From: Plenodomus lindquistii
Lineage: Eukaryota; Ascomycota; Dothideomycetes; Pleosporales; Leptosphaeriaceae
Length of the DNA stretch: 64,000 nt
Direction: 5' to 3'
Assembly (NCBI GenBank): GCA_025504975.1
Contig: JANUWI010000008.1
Span: forward strand, 1,488,001-1,552,000
Shown: positions 1-11,032 of the stretch, piece by piece
How positions within the stretch are numbered: position 1 is the first letter of the stretch
How the letters are laid out: each line of letters opens with the position of its first letter
Notes under the pieces: model-generated
What the model saw: only the letters and a program-made list of their open reading frames with translations
What the model was told of the DNA's origin: nothing
The model's database searches: none
Position numbers and translations under genes: made by a program

Positions 1-405
1 ATTTCTCTAGCTTTTGGACAAACAGGTGGACACTTCTAATACGTGTTTACTGTAGCTTAAGGATCCGTTCCCAGTATCCTAAGATTCTAGGTGATGAGTT
101 TTGTATCAGGTAGACTCCTCTAACAGGTGCGTGCTGTAGGTAGCCCAGGAATCTGTGGTCAACATGCCAAGATTTTGACGATTGCGTCTGTGCTGCACAG
201 TTAACGTCAACCTCTTTAGGAAATTGACGCATAGCCCGTGCACGGATCTTCTCTAAGAGGACAATCACCTTACTGTGCAGCTTTGATTCATAGACTCAGT
301 CACCCATCGTACCGAAGCTTGTTTTTGCAAACAATCGATGCCTGGTGGTTGAATCTTACCGCACTTTCTCGATTCCGAAATCCCTTACCTCACCCCACAT
401 CTACA
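1..405. other. Non-coding flank, left edge
   Basis: Base composition is balanced and unlike the AT-rich DNA further right. I see no convincing exon here. The last 50 bases or so before position 406 are pyrimidine-rich, which is common in fungal 5' leaders. Confidence 0.4.
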
Positions 406-507
406 ATGGCTGCATCATCTGTCCTAGACTTCTTGATAGGCAAGCCATCTGTGCTTGTGGTGGTGATTTTAATTGCAGTATTCATCTCCTTCAACACCTC
501 TGGCTGA
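406..507 (+). CDS. Small ORF, 33 aa, single membrane segment; possible stub of a membrane-anchored protein
   Basis: The ATG at 406 sits in a good fungal start context (ctacaATGG) behind a CT-rich leader. The 33-residue reading frame is mostly one hydrophobic segment (residues about 14-28, rich in V, I, L and F) and ends at TGA 505-507. This looks like the N-terminal signal anchor of a membrane-bound enzyme such as a cytochrome P450, but no continuation in any frame follows, with or without a plausible intron. It may be a broken gene remnant, a true micropeptide, or chance. Function unknown. Confidence 0.25.
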   Translation: MAASSVLDFLIGKPSVLVVVILIAVFISFNTSG

Positions 508-1380
508 CAGAAACAACAAAAAATACAGCTATCGAAATCTGGTCCCCTTCGCCAATAGTTAGGAACACTCACCAACTGCGCTCTAGCAATCTATGTCTCC
601 GTGTTAGCATTCTATATGGTATCTAGTACACGTAACAGTGCACGTGCATAGATCCACGTTATGCAAGAGCATCAAAACAGCGGGAGTCAAAGTACCAATA
701 ACTATGTTCAACGATGTTTGGTAATTAGCTGATAATCACATTAAGCTTACGAATGAATTGAGATTGACGATAATAATTAATGAGTCAGTGAGCACGCACA
801 GCGCCTAATGTTATCACGCTGTGCAGACTGTGCGTACACGCATGTTGTTCGGCACCTTTACTGCATATGTAAAATTGTGCCGGTGTGGGGATGCGGGGTT
901 ATCGTTCGTACAGGATACAGGGCATTGTCAGCTCGGCTTAACCCCCTACTAGTTTCTGTATTATACCAGAGGAGAGCACACTAATGGTAGAAGGCGATCT
1001 GCACAGTCCTAATACAACAACAGCTCAGTCTCTCTTCAATACAATATGGAAGTAAGCAGGGGTTCAATCCAACCTAGCAATACCCTGTACAGACAAGTCA
1101 CCTCGGCTTACATGCCTGTTTTAGTCACCCAATTAGCAGGCTAAACTGCTTAAATCTAGAAGACATTATTAGCTAAAAGAGTGACGAGCATATAAACCCA
1201 GCCTGTACACTAACTCGATGCAGGGGCCCCCTTCCAAACTTCACCCCTGGCGAACCACTGCAGTCGACAGCTGTCATCCGTCCCCGGGTCTTTCGCTAAG
1301 GGACCAAACTCTGCCTTTAAAATGTCTTCCATGTACAATTGACTTGACATTTGGGCATCTGAAAAAGTATAAAACATTCT
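508..1380. promoter_or_regulatory. Intergenic region and presumed promoter of the FAD oxidoreductase gene
   Basis: No coding signal is seen. An inverted repeat lies at 796-803 and 817-824 (gcacagcg / cgctgtgc). A TATA-like tataaaa is at 1368-1374, only 7 bases before the ATG at 1381. A six-codon upstream reading frame lies at 1322-1342. If that TATA box is the real one, the first usable ATG would be 1402 (residue 8 of the model) rather than 1381. Confidence 0.4.
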
Positions 1381-3119
1381 ATGTCGACGTCTACTTGCAT
1401 TATGGGTCTGCATACCACTTTGGCGCAAAGCTACGCCACTCTAGCTTTTGCAGCAAATGAAACAATTACCGCCAATCTTGCCTGTGTAAGTGTTTCTATC
1501 AAGCATATTCATTTTTCCAATATCGCTGACACAACCCTGGTTGATAGTGCAAGGCCATTGAGGCTGCGGGTTTGGCCAATGTACTATATGAAGGTGGCAT
1601 ACAGTATAGAAACCGTACAGAGTCCTACTGGTCGGTTAGCGCACAGCTGACACCGGACTGCATCGTCCAGCCCTTATCGACTGAGGATGTTTCCAAGACT
1701 GTGAAGACTATTGTAAGAGATGCTAGTTGTGTTCAGACAAATTTCGCGATTCGTGGTGGCGGCCACACCCCGTGGGCCGGTTCAAACAACATCGATTCTG
1801 GTGTGACAATTGATCTTGGCCTCATGAACTCCACCACATGGAATGCTGATACCGAAGTCGCATCTATTCAGCCTGGATCTCGATGGAATGCAGTATATAC
1901 CACCTTGGAGCCTCTTGGTGTCACTGTCGCTGGTGGTAGAGCTGGCACCGTTGGCGTGGCGGGCTTCCTTACCGGCGGTGGCAACTCGTTCTACACCGCC
2001 CAAAAAGGGTTTGCCTGTGACAATGTTGTTAACTACGAAGTTGTACTGGCCACTGGGTAAGAGATTACTCCTTACACTGTGACAAACTTCAGATTGACCG
2101 AGATCAGTGAAGTAATCAACGCGAGTGCCGACGAAAACAATGACTTGCACCAAGCTCTCAAGGGCGGTTCGGGCAACTTCGGTATTGTGACAAGATTCGA
2201 CGTCCAAGGTTTCAAGGCGGGCAATCTGTGGGGTGGCACTGTAACGTACCCCAAGTCAGTGACACAGCAACACATTGAGGCGTATCATGCGTGGACTGAT
2301 AATGTGGTCAACTACCCTGAAGGCTCCTCCATCATTTTCTGGAGCTACCTACCTACAGTTGGAGACATCGTCATTCAAGCCGCCTACGAAGATACTGTTG
2401 GCAATGAGGCGCCAGCTGGATTCGATCAGTTCATGGCTATTCCTAATGCAACCTCATCTACCCTAAGAATCGCAAGTCACAAGGACTTGACCGACGAGCT
2501 GGAACAAGCCACAGGGTACCGGTGAGTTTTTTCCTCTCACTGGTGGACGCTTTTGAGTGCTAACATGACTGCAGCGACGTCTTCCGCACGCTGTCGTTCA
2601 AGAATGATATTGAGATCTATCATAAAATCGTTGAGCTTCATGAGCAGTTCGTTGCTGAATGGAAGGCTGAAACTAACGACACAGACTTTGTCACCCAATG
2701 CATGTTCCAGTCCATCCCGACAATCATCACCAAGCAAAGCCTTGCGCGTGGAGGTAATGTTCTCGGCCTTGACAAGGAGACGGACAACGTGGTCATGCTC
2801 CTCTTCAACATCGCAGTCAAGACCCCTGAGCTAGAGGCCTTGGCACGCCCGAAGCTCAAACTATTCGCAGATGCGATGATAGCCTACTCTGCGAGCAAAG
2901 GGGGCGCCGTCGACTGGAAGTTTCTCAATTACGCCGATAGCGACCAGGTGAGGCTGACAAGATATGCATTGAATTGCCACTAAGATCTACTAGAATCCAT
3001 TGGAGAGCTTTGGTGCAAGCAATGTCGCAAAAATCCGTGCTGCTGCTGCAAAGTACGATCCTGAGGGAATTTTCCAGACTCGTGTGCCTGGTGGTTTCAA
3101 GATCTCGAGGGTCCAATAG
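1381..3119 (+). CDS. FAD-linked oxidoreductase, berberine-bridge-enzyme-like, five exons
   Basis: Exons by my reading: 1381-1485, 1548-2056, 2108-2521, 2575-2947 and 2994-3119, giving 508 aa. All introns are GT-AG (62, 51, 53 and 46 nt) and all phases agree. The N-terminal half is a PCMH-type FAD-binding domain (about residues 60-205). Its RGGGH motif has His108, the expected 8-alpha-histidyl FAD attachment site. The usual second attachment Cys is replaced (GRAGTVG, Ala167), so the flavin is probably bound by one link only. Exon 5 with the end of exon 4 is a typical BBE C-terminal domain (NYAD, then KYDPEGIF). Family members oxidise alcohols, sugars or secondary metabolites, usually outside the cell or in vesicles; the substrate here is unknown. 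The N-terminus is weakly hydrophobic with no clear signal peptide. The start could be 1381 or 1402, or an upstream exon could be missing. Confidence 0.85.
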
Positions 3120-3850
3120 GGCACCAACACCATGGACATTTGATGGTTACCGACCAAACAAACGGTGCGCTTGAAATGATATGGGATTGCGGTACTTGTC
3201 GTAATGATTTGATCTCTGGTTGTAGAAGCTACTGCATTAGTTCAATCCAGAGTGGTTGTGAAAGGAATGTAGCCAAACAATGTTGCCATGTCGCGTTCAG
3301 TGCCGCTGGTGTACTACATCAATTGGCGTAGACAAAGGCGACCATTCTTGCAACAAATTTTACTAAATTAAACGGTCAGAATACAACTGTACGTATTCTA
3401 GGTCAAAACTGTAATGCTAATGCCTAGTGTTAACAGCAATGTTTCACTGCGATGTGTCTTCAGCGGCGAACATTTCCTGGATGCGGTGTCAGCCACTGGC
3501 CCCATCCCCAGGTCCTGGCTCAACCCTTCTAGTCCCCTGTGCAGTCGGTAACGATCTTCTGGGCCATTCAAGTTCGTTGGACGCGACAGCGATGGCGTTC
3601 GCCAGCCTAATAATGTTCTCTCTACCCTCGTGCGCCATCGTGAGGTGGCCCGCTCGACGACGTAGTAATACACGATAAGCGAGAATTTTGTCAGGTGTGC
3701 GGCGGTTCGGGGGAGGGGAAGCAGGTCTGAGATGGACATGAGCCAGGAGATTACGTCAACAACAAAAAGACGGGATCAGCAGGTCCCAGCAAGGGATCTA
3801 GTGATGTTGCCGCCAATGGGGACGGAGAAATCTCAGGAAAGACGCAATAG
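3120..3850. other. 3' flank of the oxidoreductase gene, no confident gene
   Basis: Composition is balanced until about 3,840. Two overlapping open frames lie on the minus strand: 113 codons ending at 3,398, and a 49-codon frame at 3,489-3,638. Neither has a recognisable motif or convincing splice sites. They could be the edge of a decayed gene. Confidence 0.3.
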
Positions 3851-4290
3851 ATGCATTTTTTTTTCTCAACGAGAATATAGACAGTGAAGATGCAAAGAGT
3901 AGAGATAGTAAGAGAGGAAGAGCTATACTATATGCTATAAACGTAAAAGAGAATTAGAACTACTCTAAGCACACTTTATACAAGCTAGATTGCGCCTAAC
4001 CTATAGAATGTAATAGATGGGACCTAATCTGCAGCGAAATAGGTATAGCGCCTATCTAGGCTAGCTAAATCTAGCTACGTAGAAAGAGGTAATCTATTTT
4101 ACTCTATTGTCTAATCTATTCTATAACTAGTACTAGAGTAACTATACTTTATATATAAATATTATTTAGTAGCTTTTATTTATCTACTTTATTTTTTTTA
4201 CTTAGTTATATAATACTTTTATTAGGTATCTAGAGTTTTAAAAATTATAAGGTTTTACTAGAAAGTTATTTAGCTATTTACTATAGTTAT

Positions 4291-4713
4291 TATAATAGCT
4301 TAGGTAATAGAAGTACTAAAAAAAATCTAAATTACTTTAGAGGCATATAGAAGTGCGTAATAATTAAAAAGCTAAATAATTTATATTTCTATAAGCTTTA
4401 TATAAAAAAAATATACTTTTACTAAGCTATAAAAGAAAAATATTATATATATAATAGTTTAGAGCTATTTTAAAACTTTATTAGATTTTTTTTAGTATTC
4501 TATAAATCTAGCTTTTTTTCTACTACGTTAGTAAATTTTTATTAGTAGAATAAAAATTTCTATATATATAGAGGCTGCTTTAATATAAATAGGCTTTAAA
4601 TAGTAGTTAAAATAGTTTTCTATTTCTAATAAACTATACTATAAAAATAGAGGTAGTTTATAAAAAAGCTTATAGCTAAAGTTATAATAGTAAAATAATA
4701 TAGCTTTATTATA
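4291..4713 (-). repeat. Left LTR of old gypsy relic G0
   Basis: This 423-bp segment matches 46,983-47,412 in the same orientation along its whole length, and is more distantly similar to the 417-bp E1/E2 LTR family. It starts tataatag and ends tttattata; the TG and CA ends expected of an LTR both read TA, as RIP predicts. The strand is that of the element's pol sense, inferred from the pol remnant further right. Confidence 0.8.
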
Positions 4714-5067
4714 TTACTTTTTTTTTTAAATTAAATATTTTTATCTAATAAGCCTCTATTAAATATTTAAATTATATTTTAATTTATTTTACTAAAAGTT
4801 AAAGTAATTTAGAATTTCTATTTACTATTTATTTAGTATTATTATAGTAACTAATTTAGTAGGCAGCTGCGTAAGCGCGTATTTAGTAAAATTTCTAATT
4901 TTAAATTTTTTTTATTTTTTATTTATTTATTACTTTACTATACGTACTCTAATACTATTACTTTTTAATTAAAATACTACTACGTAGTAGTAGTATATAT
5001 ATATACTTTTATAATACTTATTTTTATATTCTCTAGTATTTTTACTATAGTTTATAAAGTTATTTAT
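4714..5067 (-). mobile_element. G0 gypsy relic, internal fragment 1 (3' end of element)
   Basis: The sequence follows the left G0 LTR and parallels the start of the E1 interior (11,033 to about 11,395). It stops exactly where copia relic E0 begins. The last five bases, tttat (5,063-5,067), are repeated after E0 at 10,211-10,215 as its target duplication. Confidence 0.7.
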
Positions 5068-5211
5068 TATTAGATTAATAGAGTTATTCTAGAGCTAATA
5101 TAATAAAACTAGCTTTTTAAATAATACTTAAAAAATATATAATTAATTATTTTAATTATTTTTAAAATAATTAATATTTTATACGTTTTTAATTAAACTA
5201 TATATCTAATA
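5068..5211 (+). repeat. E0 left LTR (144 bp)
   Basis: Direct repeat of 10,023-10,210. It is 44 bp shorter because the right copy holds an extra palindromic segment between two agct tetranucleotides. Ends are tatt...aata, consistent with TG...CA altered by RIP. Confidence 0.8.
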
Positions 5212-8200
5212 ATTAAAAGTTTTACTACTAACTATTATTTTAGCTATTAATACCTCTAGTATTATAGACGCGTTCTATTATAGCGTTTTTATTAATTTAT
5301 TATTTTATACTTATTTTATAAAATTTTACTAACTATACTAGATAGTACTTTTAACTCTAATTATAAATAATTACATATAGAGTATAGAATAAAATTAATT
5401 TTAAAACTTTTTTAGCTTTTTATTTAGAGTTAACTACTTTATAATTACTATTAGCTTTTAACTATACCCTAGAAGCAAATACTAAAAATTTTTTTATTTA
5501 AATAATCTATTCTAATTAGGCTTTAGAGCCTATAAAAAAGATTTTTAATACTATAAAATAATAGCTAATAAATATAAATTCTAGTATTATAAGTATAAAT
5601 AAAAGTAGTTAGGCTTTTAGTAAATTATTATATTTATATAGTTAACTTTAATACTATACTTTTTATAAACTTACTACCTACTAAAGTTATTAATTTAAAA
5701 ATCGTTTAAGTAACTAAAAAATATAGTTAGTATTAATAAAGCTTTTAAATAAAAGTAAGCCTAAACCTAGTATAATAATACTTTTAAATAGATAAAAAGC
5801 CTAGTATAATAGAATATATAGCTAGCTAAATATAATTAGATAGCTATAGAGGTAGAAAAATACTCTATTTTTAAAGTACTATAACTATTAGTAGTTATTA
5901 AAAACTTTCTAGTAGTAGTTAATAAATAAGTTTTAATATAGATAATTTAGTTCTAGAATAATAAACGTAATACTTTTAGTATAAAACAAATATAAAATAC
6001 TTTTAAAAATATATAATATTAAACTTTTTATTAAAAGTAAAAAGTAAAGTAATTTTTATAGCTTGTAATAATACTTTTACTACTAGAAATAATCTCTACT
6101 AGAATAGTATAAAAAACGCCTCTACTATTAAAAACGCTCTACCTAATAAATAGAGTAGACTCTAAAATTAACGTAGTACTATTTAAAAATATTAGACTAA
6201 AAAATATATAGAGTTATAGATATCTAGAGTAAAATATTTAGCTTATAGATAATAATATAATACTAAAAACTATTTTTATCTAAATAAAAAAAAAGTACTT
6301 AAATAGTAAATACTAAATAAAATAATTAAAAACTTTATTACTTTTAAATAGTAAAATAATCTAGAATTTAAAAAGCTAATCTATTTATAAAGCTAATTTT
6401 ATACTAAAACTCTATTTATTAAATAATTTTATACTTTAACTTTAGAAGTAGACTAACTATATAGCTATTAAATTATATAAGTTAGAAATTCTAGAGATTA
6501 TATTCTAGTAATATCTAATACTAAAGTAGGCTTTTCTACTATAGTAGGTAATTATCTACTCTAAAACTTATATATTTTAGATTTAGGTATAATATATTAT
6601 ATTATAAATAATCTCTAGTATATATATAACTATTATATATCTAGACCTTTAGACTATATATAGGCTAGTAATATATAAATTTAAATTAGAGGCTATAGCT
6701 CTATCTAGCTACTTTTAAAATATAGTTAATAGATAATAATAATAACGCTTTATAATATAGCTATCTACTCTAATTTTTTTTATAACCTAGTATTATTTAG
6801 ACTGCTCTAATAATAAAGAATATAGTAGAATATAAAAGTAGACTCTATAACTCTATAAAAGTTAAATAATACTATTATTAGAAATTTATAGAAGCTATAT
6901 AAATAATAAGTAATTAAATACTATATTTTAGCACCTATAGCTTACTATATATATAAAGTAATATTATAGACTCTAAAATAAAATTAGATAGCTCTAGTAT
7001 TTATATAGTATAAAAAATTTAGGTATTCTAGCCTAGTAGCTATAGAGCACTTTATTTAGTAAGCTAAAAAAGTATAAATAAAAAATATTACTATAGTAGA
7101 ATATAACTTCTATAGTTAAACTAAAGCCTATCGCTAAATTAGATAGGCTTTATAAAATATAGATAATAAAAAACTAGAAAAAAAACTAGCTATTAATTTC
7201 TATTTATATAAGTACTAAAGTATTACTAAAAAAAAAAGCTAGATACTTATTACTAATAGATACTTAGTAATATAATAGAACTACTATTTTACTAATAATA
7301 GAACTATAAAGTCTATTATTAAACTACTTTTAAACTTTATTTTTTTTTAAAAACTATTTTAATATTACTATAAAAATTATTAAAGTAGATAATAAAATTA
7401 TAATAGTTAAACTAGAGGTATAGTATTATTTTTAATTATAAAGTATTATTATTAAACTTTTAGCTCTAGATATATAAGTATAGAATAAAGGCGCTAAATA
7501 TTTAAAGAGTATAAATAGAAAAAAAGCGCGTATAATATAATTTAATACTAATTTTTTATAGAAGCTCTAGCTAGAGATTATATAAGCTACTATCTATTTA
7601 TATAACTAATTACCTAACTATATAAATAATTAAAAAACTTTATATAAAATCTTTTTTATTTAAATAGCGTTTAGTAATAGTATAGTTATTTTAATATAAA
7701 AACTAAATTTTATTTACTTTAGAGTATATAGCTATAAAGCTTTTACTATAACTAATAATATCTACTATAGTAAAGCATACTTATAACACTTTAATCTAAA
7801 AGCCTAGGTAGAATACTTAGTAGGCTATTAATTTTTTAATATCTATAAAATATAGATTCTATTTTTTACTAAAGTTATTAGTACTAGAGATATTACGTTT
7901 AATAAATAAATAATATTTAATAGAAAAATAGAAAATTTAATAGATAATTTTATATATAGTATACTAGAAGAAATTACTACGATTATAAAAACTATAGAGC
8001 TTTTTTTATTACTATATAAACTAGAAACTAAATTATTTCCTAGAAATAATCCTATTAAAAATACTTTAGAGTAGAATTTTCAAGCAGATCTACTAGAATA
8101 GTATAATAGTAGAAAAATTAGAGATTATTATTTATTTTTACTATTAACTCTACTACTAGTAGCTTTTTTTACCTAATTTATAGTAGGAATATACTTTAAA

Positions 8201-10022
8201 GAATAATTAGTTTTATTCTATATAATTCTATAGGCAGTAGTATTTATAGTAGAAACCTAAATAGATATTATAAAGATAACTAAAGAAAAAGCTATTAATA
8301 AAGCCTAATTAAAAAGAATATTTACTATAGATTTCATACTTTATTAGAGCTAGCTTCTACTTTTTTTTTATTTAAAAGTAAGCTTAAAAATTATCTACTA
8401 GACGCTAAATTTAAATAAACTAAATTTAACTATTTTTTAAGCTATACTTAGATTAATTTATAGAATAAAATTCTAATTAAAACTACTAAACTAATAAAAT
8501 AATAGATTTTTAACTATATATAGGTCTATATATATAAACTAGATAAAAACTATAATTTTTTTAAATATAAAGCGCAATTAGTAGTCTAAAAAAATCAATA
8601 AAAAAAAATTACTTTATAAAATATCTATATAGCTATACTAGCTAGCTATTTATTTAGAATACTAATAGTGATTATAGCCTAATATAAACTAGAGCTTAAA
8701 TAATTTAATATTATAAACGCCTTTATACACGTAGTAATAGACTAAGTTATTTATATATATATACTAAAAAGTTATTAAAAAGCTAGTATAATTCTATAAA
8801 TTAATAAAGTATTATATAGCTTTAGAATTTTACTACTACTATAGTAGAAAAAGTTTATAGTAATTATATAGAAGCTTAGTTTTAAAGCTATATTATATAA
8901 GCTATACTACTTTATTAAAAGTAGTATTATTATTTTTTTCTACATTAATAATATTATTATAGCTTATTTAATAGGATAGAACTAGTAAGCTACTAAAATA
9001 ATAAAGTAGCTAAAAAAGTAGTATATAATTACTAGAGAGTATAACCTATAATAGTTTTTTAAAATAGAAATAATTTATAACTAAGCTTTACGCTAGATTT
9101 AACTTTTCTAGACTTTCTACTATAATAAAATTAGTTAACTAATTAATAATAAAAAAGTAGTTTATAATACTTAAATAGTAGCTATTAAGCTATTACTATA
9201 TAACAGCCTAGTTAGCTACGCAGATATTAATAAATACTAATAAAAAATTAGATTACTTTTTTTTATTATAATTACTACGTTACTAGATATTTTATTTACT
9301 ATATTATAACTAGTAAAGCATTTTACTAATTCTAGCTATAAATATTATAAAGCTATAAAGTAAGTTTTAATATACTTTTAGAATACTAAATTTACTATAT
9401 TATAATTTAAAGGTAGTTTATACTTTTAAATTATAAGTAATACTTTTTTTACTAATAATATATAAAATAGGAAAAGTTTATAGAGCTATATAATTAAGCT
9501 ATATAATAGGCCTATTATCTAGAAAGTAAATAAATAGAATATAGTAATAATATTAATTACTAAAGCTAAACTACTTACTCTATTCTAAATTACTAAAAAA
9601 GCTGTTTTTATATTAAAACTCTTTTAGAAGCTTTGTATTATAATTAAGCTAAAACTAATTATTATTAAATATAATAATTAATAAACTATTTAAGTATTTA
9701 CTATAGAGGTATTAAAGCTTTAAACTAAAGTTTAATATATTAATATCTATAATTACTAGCTATAGTAGAATGTATAATAATAATAGATAGATATATAGTA
9801 CGTATAGTTATTAGAAATAATTATAAATAGCTTTATAAAGGCTCTACTAAAAAAATTATAAAAAAAGTTTTTTAATTTATTTAGATTTATTAAAGCTAAA
9901 ACGCTTGTAACGCTAATAAATAAAACTCTAATTAAAAAAATCTAATAGTAACTAGACTACCTTTTAATAACTTTTTAGAAAAAAGGTTTTAGCTAGTAAT
10001 AGCTTCTAGATTAAAAAAAGTC

Positions 10023-10210
10023 TATTAGATTAATAGAGTTATTCTAAAGCTAAAAGATAAGTAGAGTATAGAGTACGCTAGCGCACTCTATAGCTAATAT
10101 AATAAAACTAGGCTTTTAAAAAACGTTTAGAGAATATATAATTTATTATTTTAATTATTATTAGAATTATTAATATTTTATATACTTTTAATTATGCTAT
10201 ATATTTAATA
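10023..10210 (+). repeat. E0 right LTR (188 bp)
   Basis: Matches the left LTR apart from an additional 44 bp at about 10,051-10,096. That stretch holds a near-perfect palindrome centred on cgctagcg (tatagagt...actctata). The flanking agct repeats suggest the left copy lost this segment by short-homology deletion. Confidence 0.8.
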
Positions 10211-10215
10211 TTTAT

Positions 10216-10615
10216 ATAAAAGTAATTTACTACCTAGTTTAAACCGTTTTAATAACTAATAGCTATATTTTTTAATTTTTTTTTAAAACATATATTATAT
10301 ATACTTTTAGAAATAAACTTTATAATTAAGTAAGTTAATTATATACTATTTTTAAATTAACTACTAATAATTTAAAGTGTTTAAATATATAAAGCTAGAG
10401 TTTACATTATTATAATTTATTATAAAAAGCTAGAAGGATCTAATAGCTTAGTAGTTAATAGCTAAAAAGATAGTTTATTAGACTAAAAAGTTTAAAAATA
10501 TAGAAGTAAAAAAGAAAGTAAAAAAGCTAGAGAAAGCTATAGTAAAAGCTTTCTATACTAAACCTAGCGCTAGAGCTAAAATAAAATATTTTATTAAAAA
10601 CCTATTAAATATAGT
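10216..10615 (-). mobile_element. G0 gypsy relic, internal fragment 2
   Basis: A 400-bp stretch between E0 and E1. It ends with tagt (10,612-10,615), which recurs right after E1 at 17,941-17,944. Similarity to E1 at about 11,395-11,795 is visible but weak. Assignment to G0 rests mainly on the nesting logic and on target duplications either side. Confidence 0.5.
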
Positions 10616-11032
10616 TATAATAGCTTAAGAATATAAAGTACTAAAAGGTGTCTATATTAGTTTAAAGGCATATTAAAGTACGCGTAAATTAAAAAGCTAA
10701 ATAAATTATATTTTTATAGACTTTATATAAAAAAAATAAGAAAATTATACCTCTATAGTTTTATTAAAGAAGTAAGCTATATAGAATAGAATTTAGTAGT
10801 AGTTCTAGGCTTTTATAAAGTTTTTTTTTCTCCTCTACTATATTAGCACGTAGGTAATAGTAGAGTAGAGATTTTTATAAAATCTAGACTAGATATAGTA
10901 TAGAAGTAGTTTAGGTAGAGGTTAGTATAGTTTTTTATTTTAATAAATATATATAGAGAAAGATAGAAATAGTTTATAAAATAGCTTTTATAGCTAAAAG
11001 TTATTATTATAATAGAATATAGCTTTATTATA
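10616..11032 (-). repeat. E1 LTR (3' LTR in element sense)
   Basis: 417 bp, the same length as its partner at 17,524-17,940. The same LTR family recurs at 48,527, 50,453, 51,921 and 58,885. A conserved block around ttagcacgtaggtaatag is recognisable in most copies. Confidence 0.85.

Larger units (their letters stand above)
5068..10210 (+). mobile_element. E0: RIP-degraded Ty1/copia retrotransposon
   Basis: This 5.14-kb relic is flanked by tttat target duplications (5,063-5,067 and 10,211-10,215) and bounded by direct repeats that begin tattag and end taata. Plus-strand translation, full of stops, still shows the copia order. An RT with an FFYINN-type core lies at about 8,935-8,952 (YVDD changed to YINN by G-to-A). 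It is preceded by an ALYGF-like region and followed by an RNase H region at about 9,480-9,600 with a TST..A.LLALS-like footprint. No open frame survives. It is inserted in old gypsy G0. Confidence 0.85.

Noticed and set aside
2058..2060. In-frame TAA in the oxidoreductase gene, suggesting a pseudogene
   Set aside because: It lies in a 51-nt GT-AG intron (2,057-2,107); splicing restores a normal VVLATGEVINAS junction and correct phase.
3489..3638. 49-codon minus-strand ORF starting MAHEGREN
   Set aside because: Too short, without splice partners or recognisable domain; kept only as a possible gene fragment.
4976..4995. Palindrome tactactacgtagtagta as a regulatory site
   Set aside because: Lies in RIPped triplet-rich DNA where such palindromes arise by chance.
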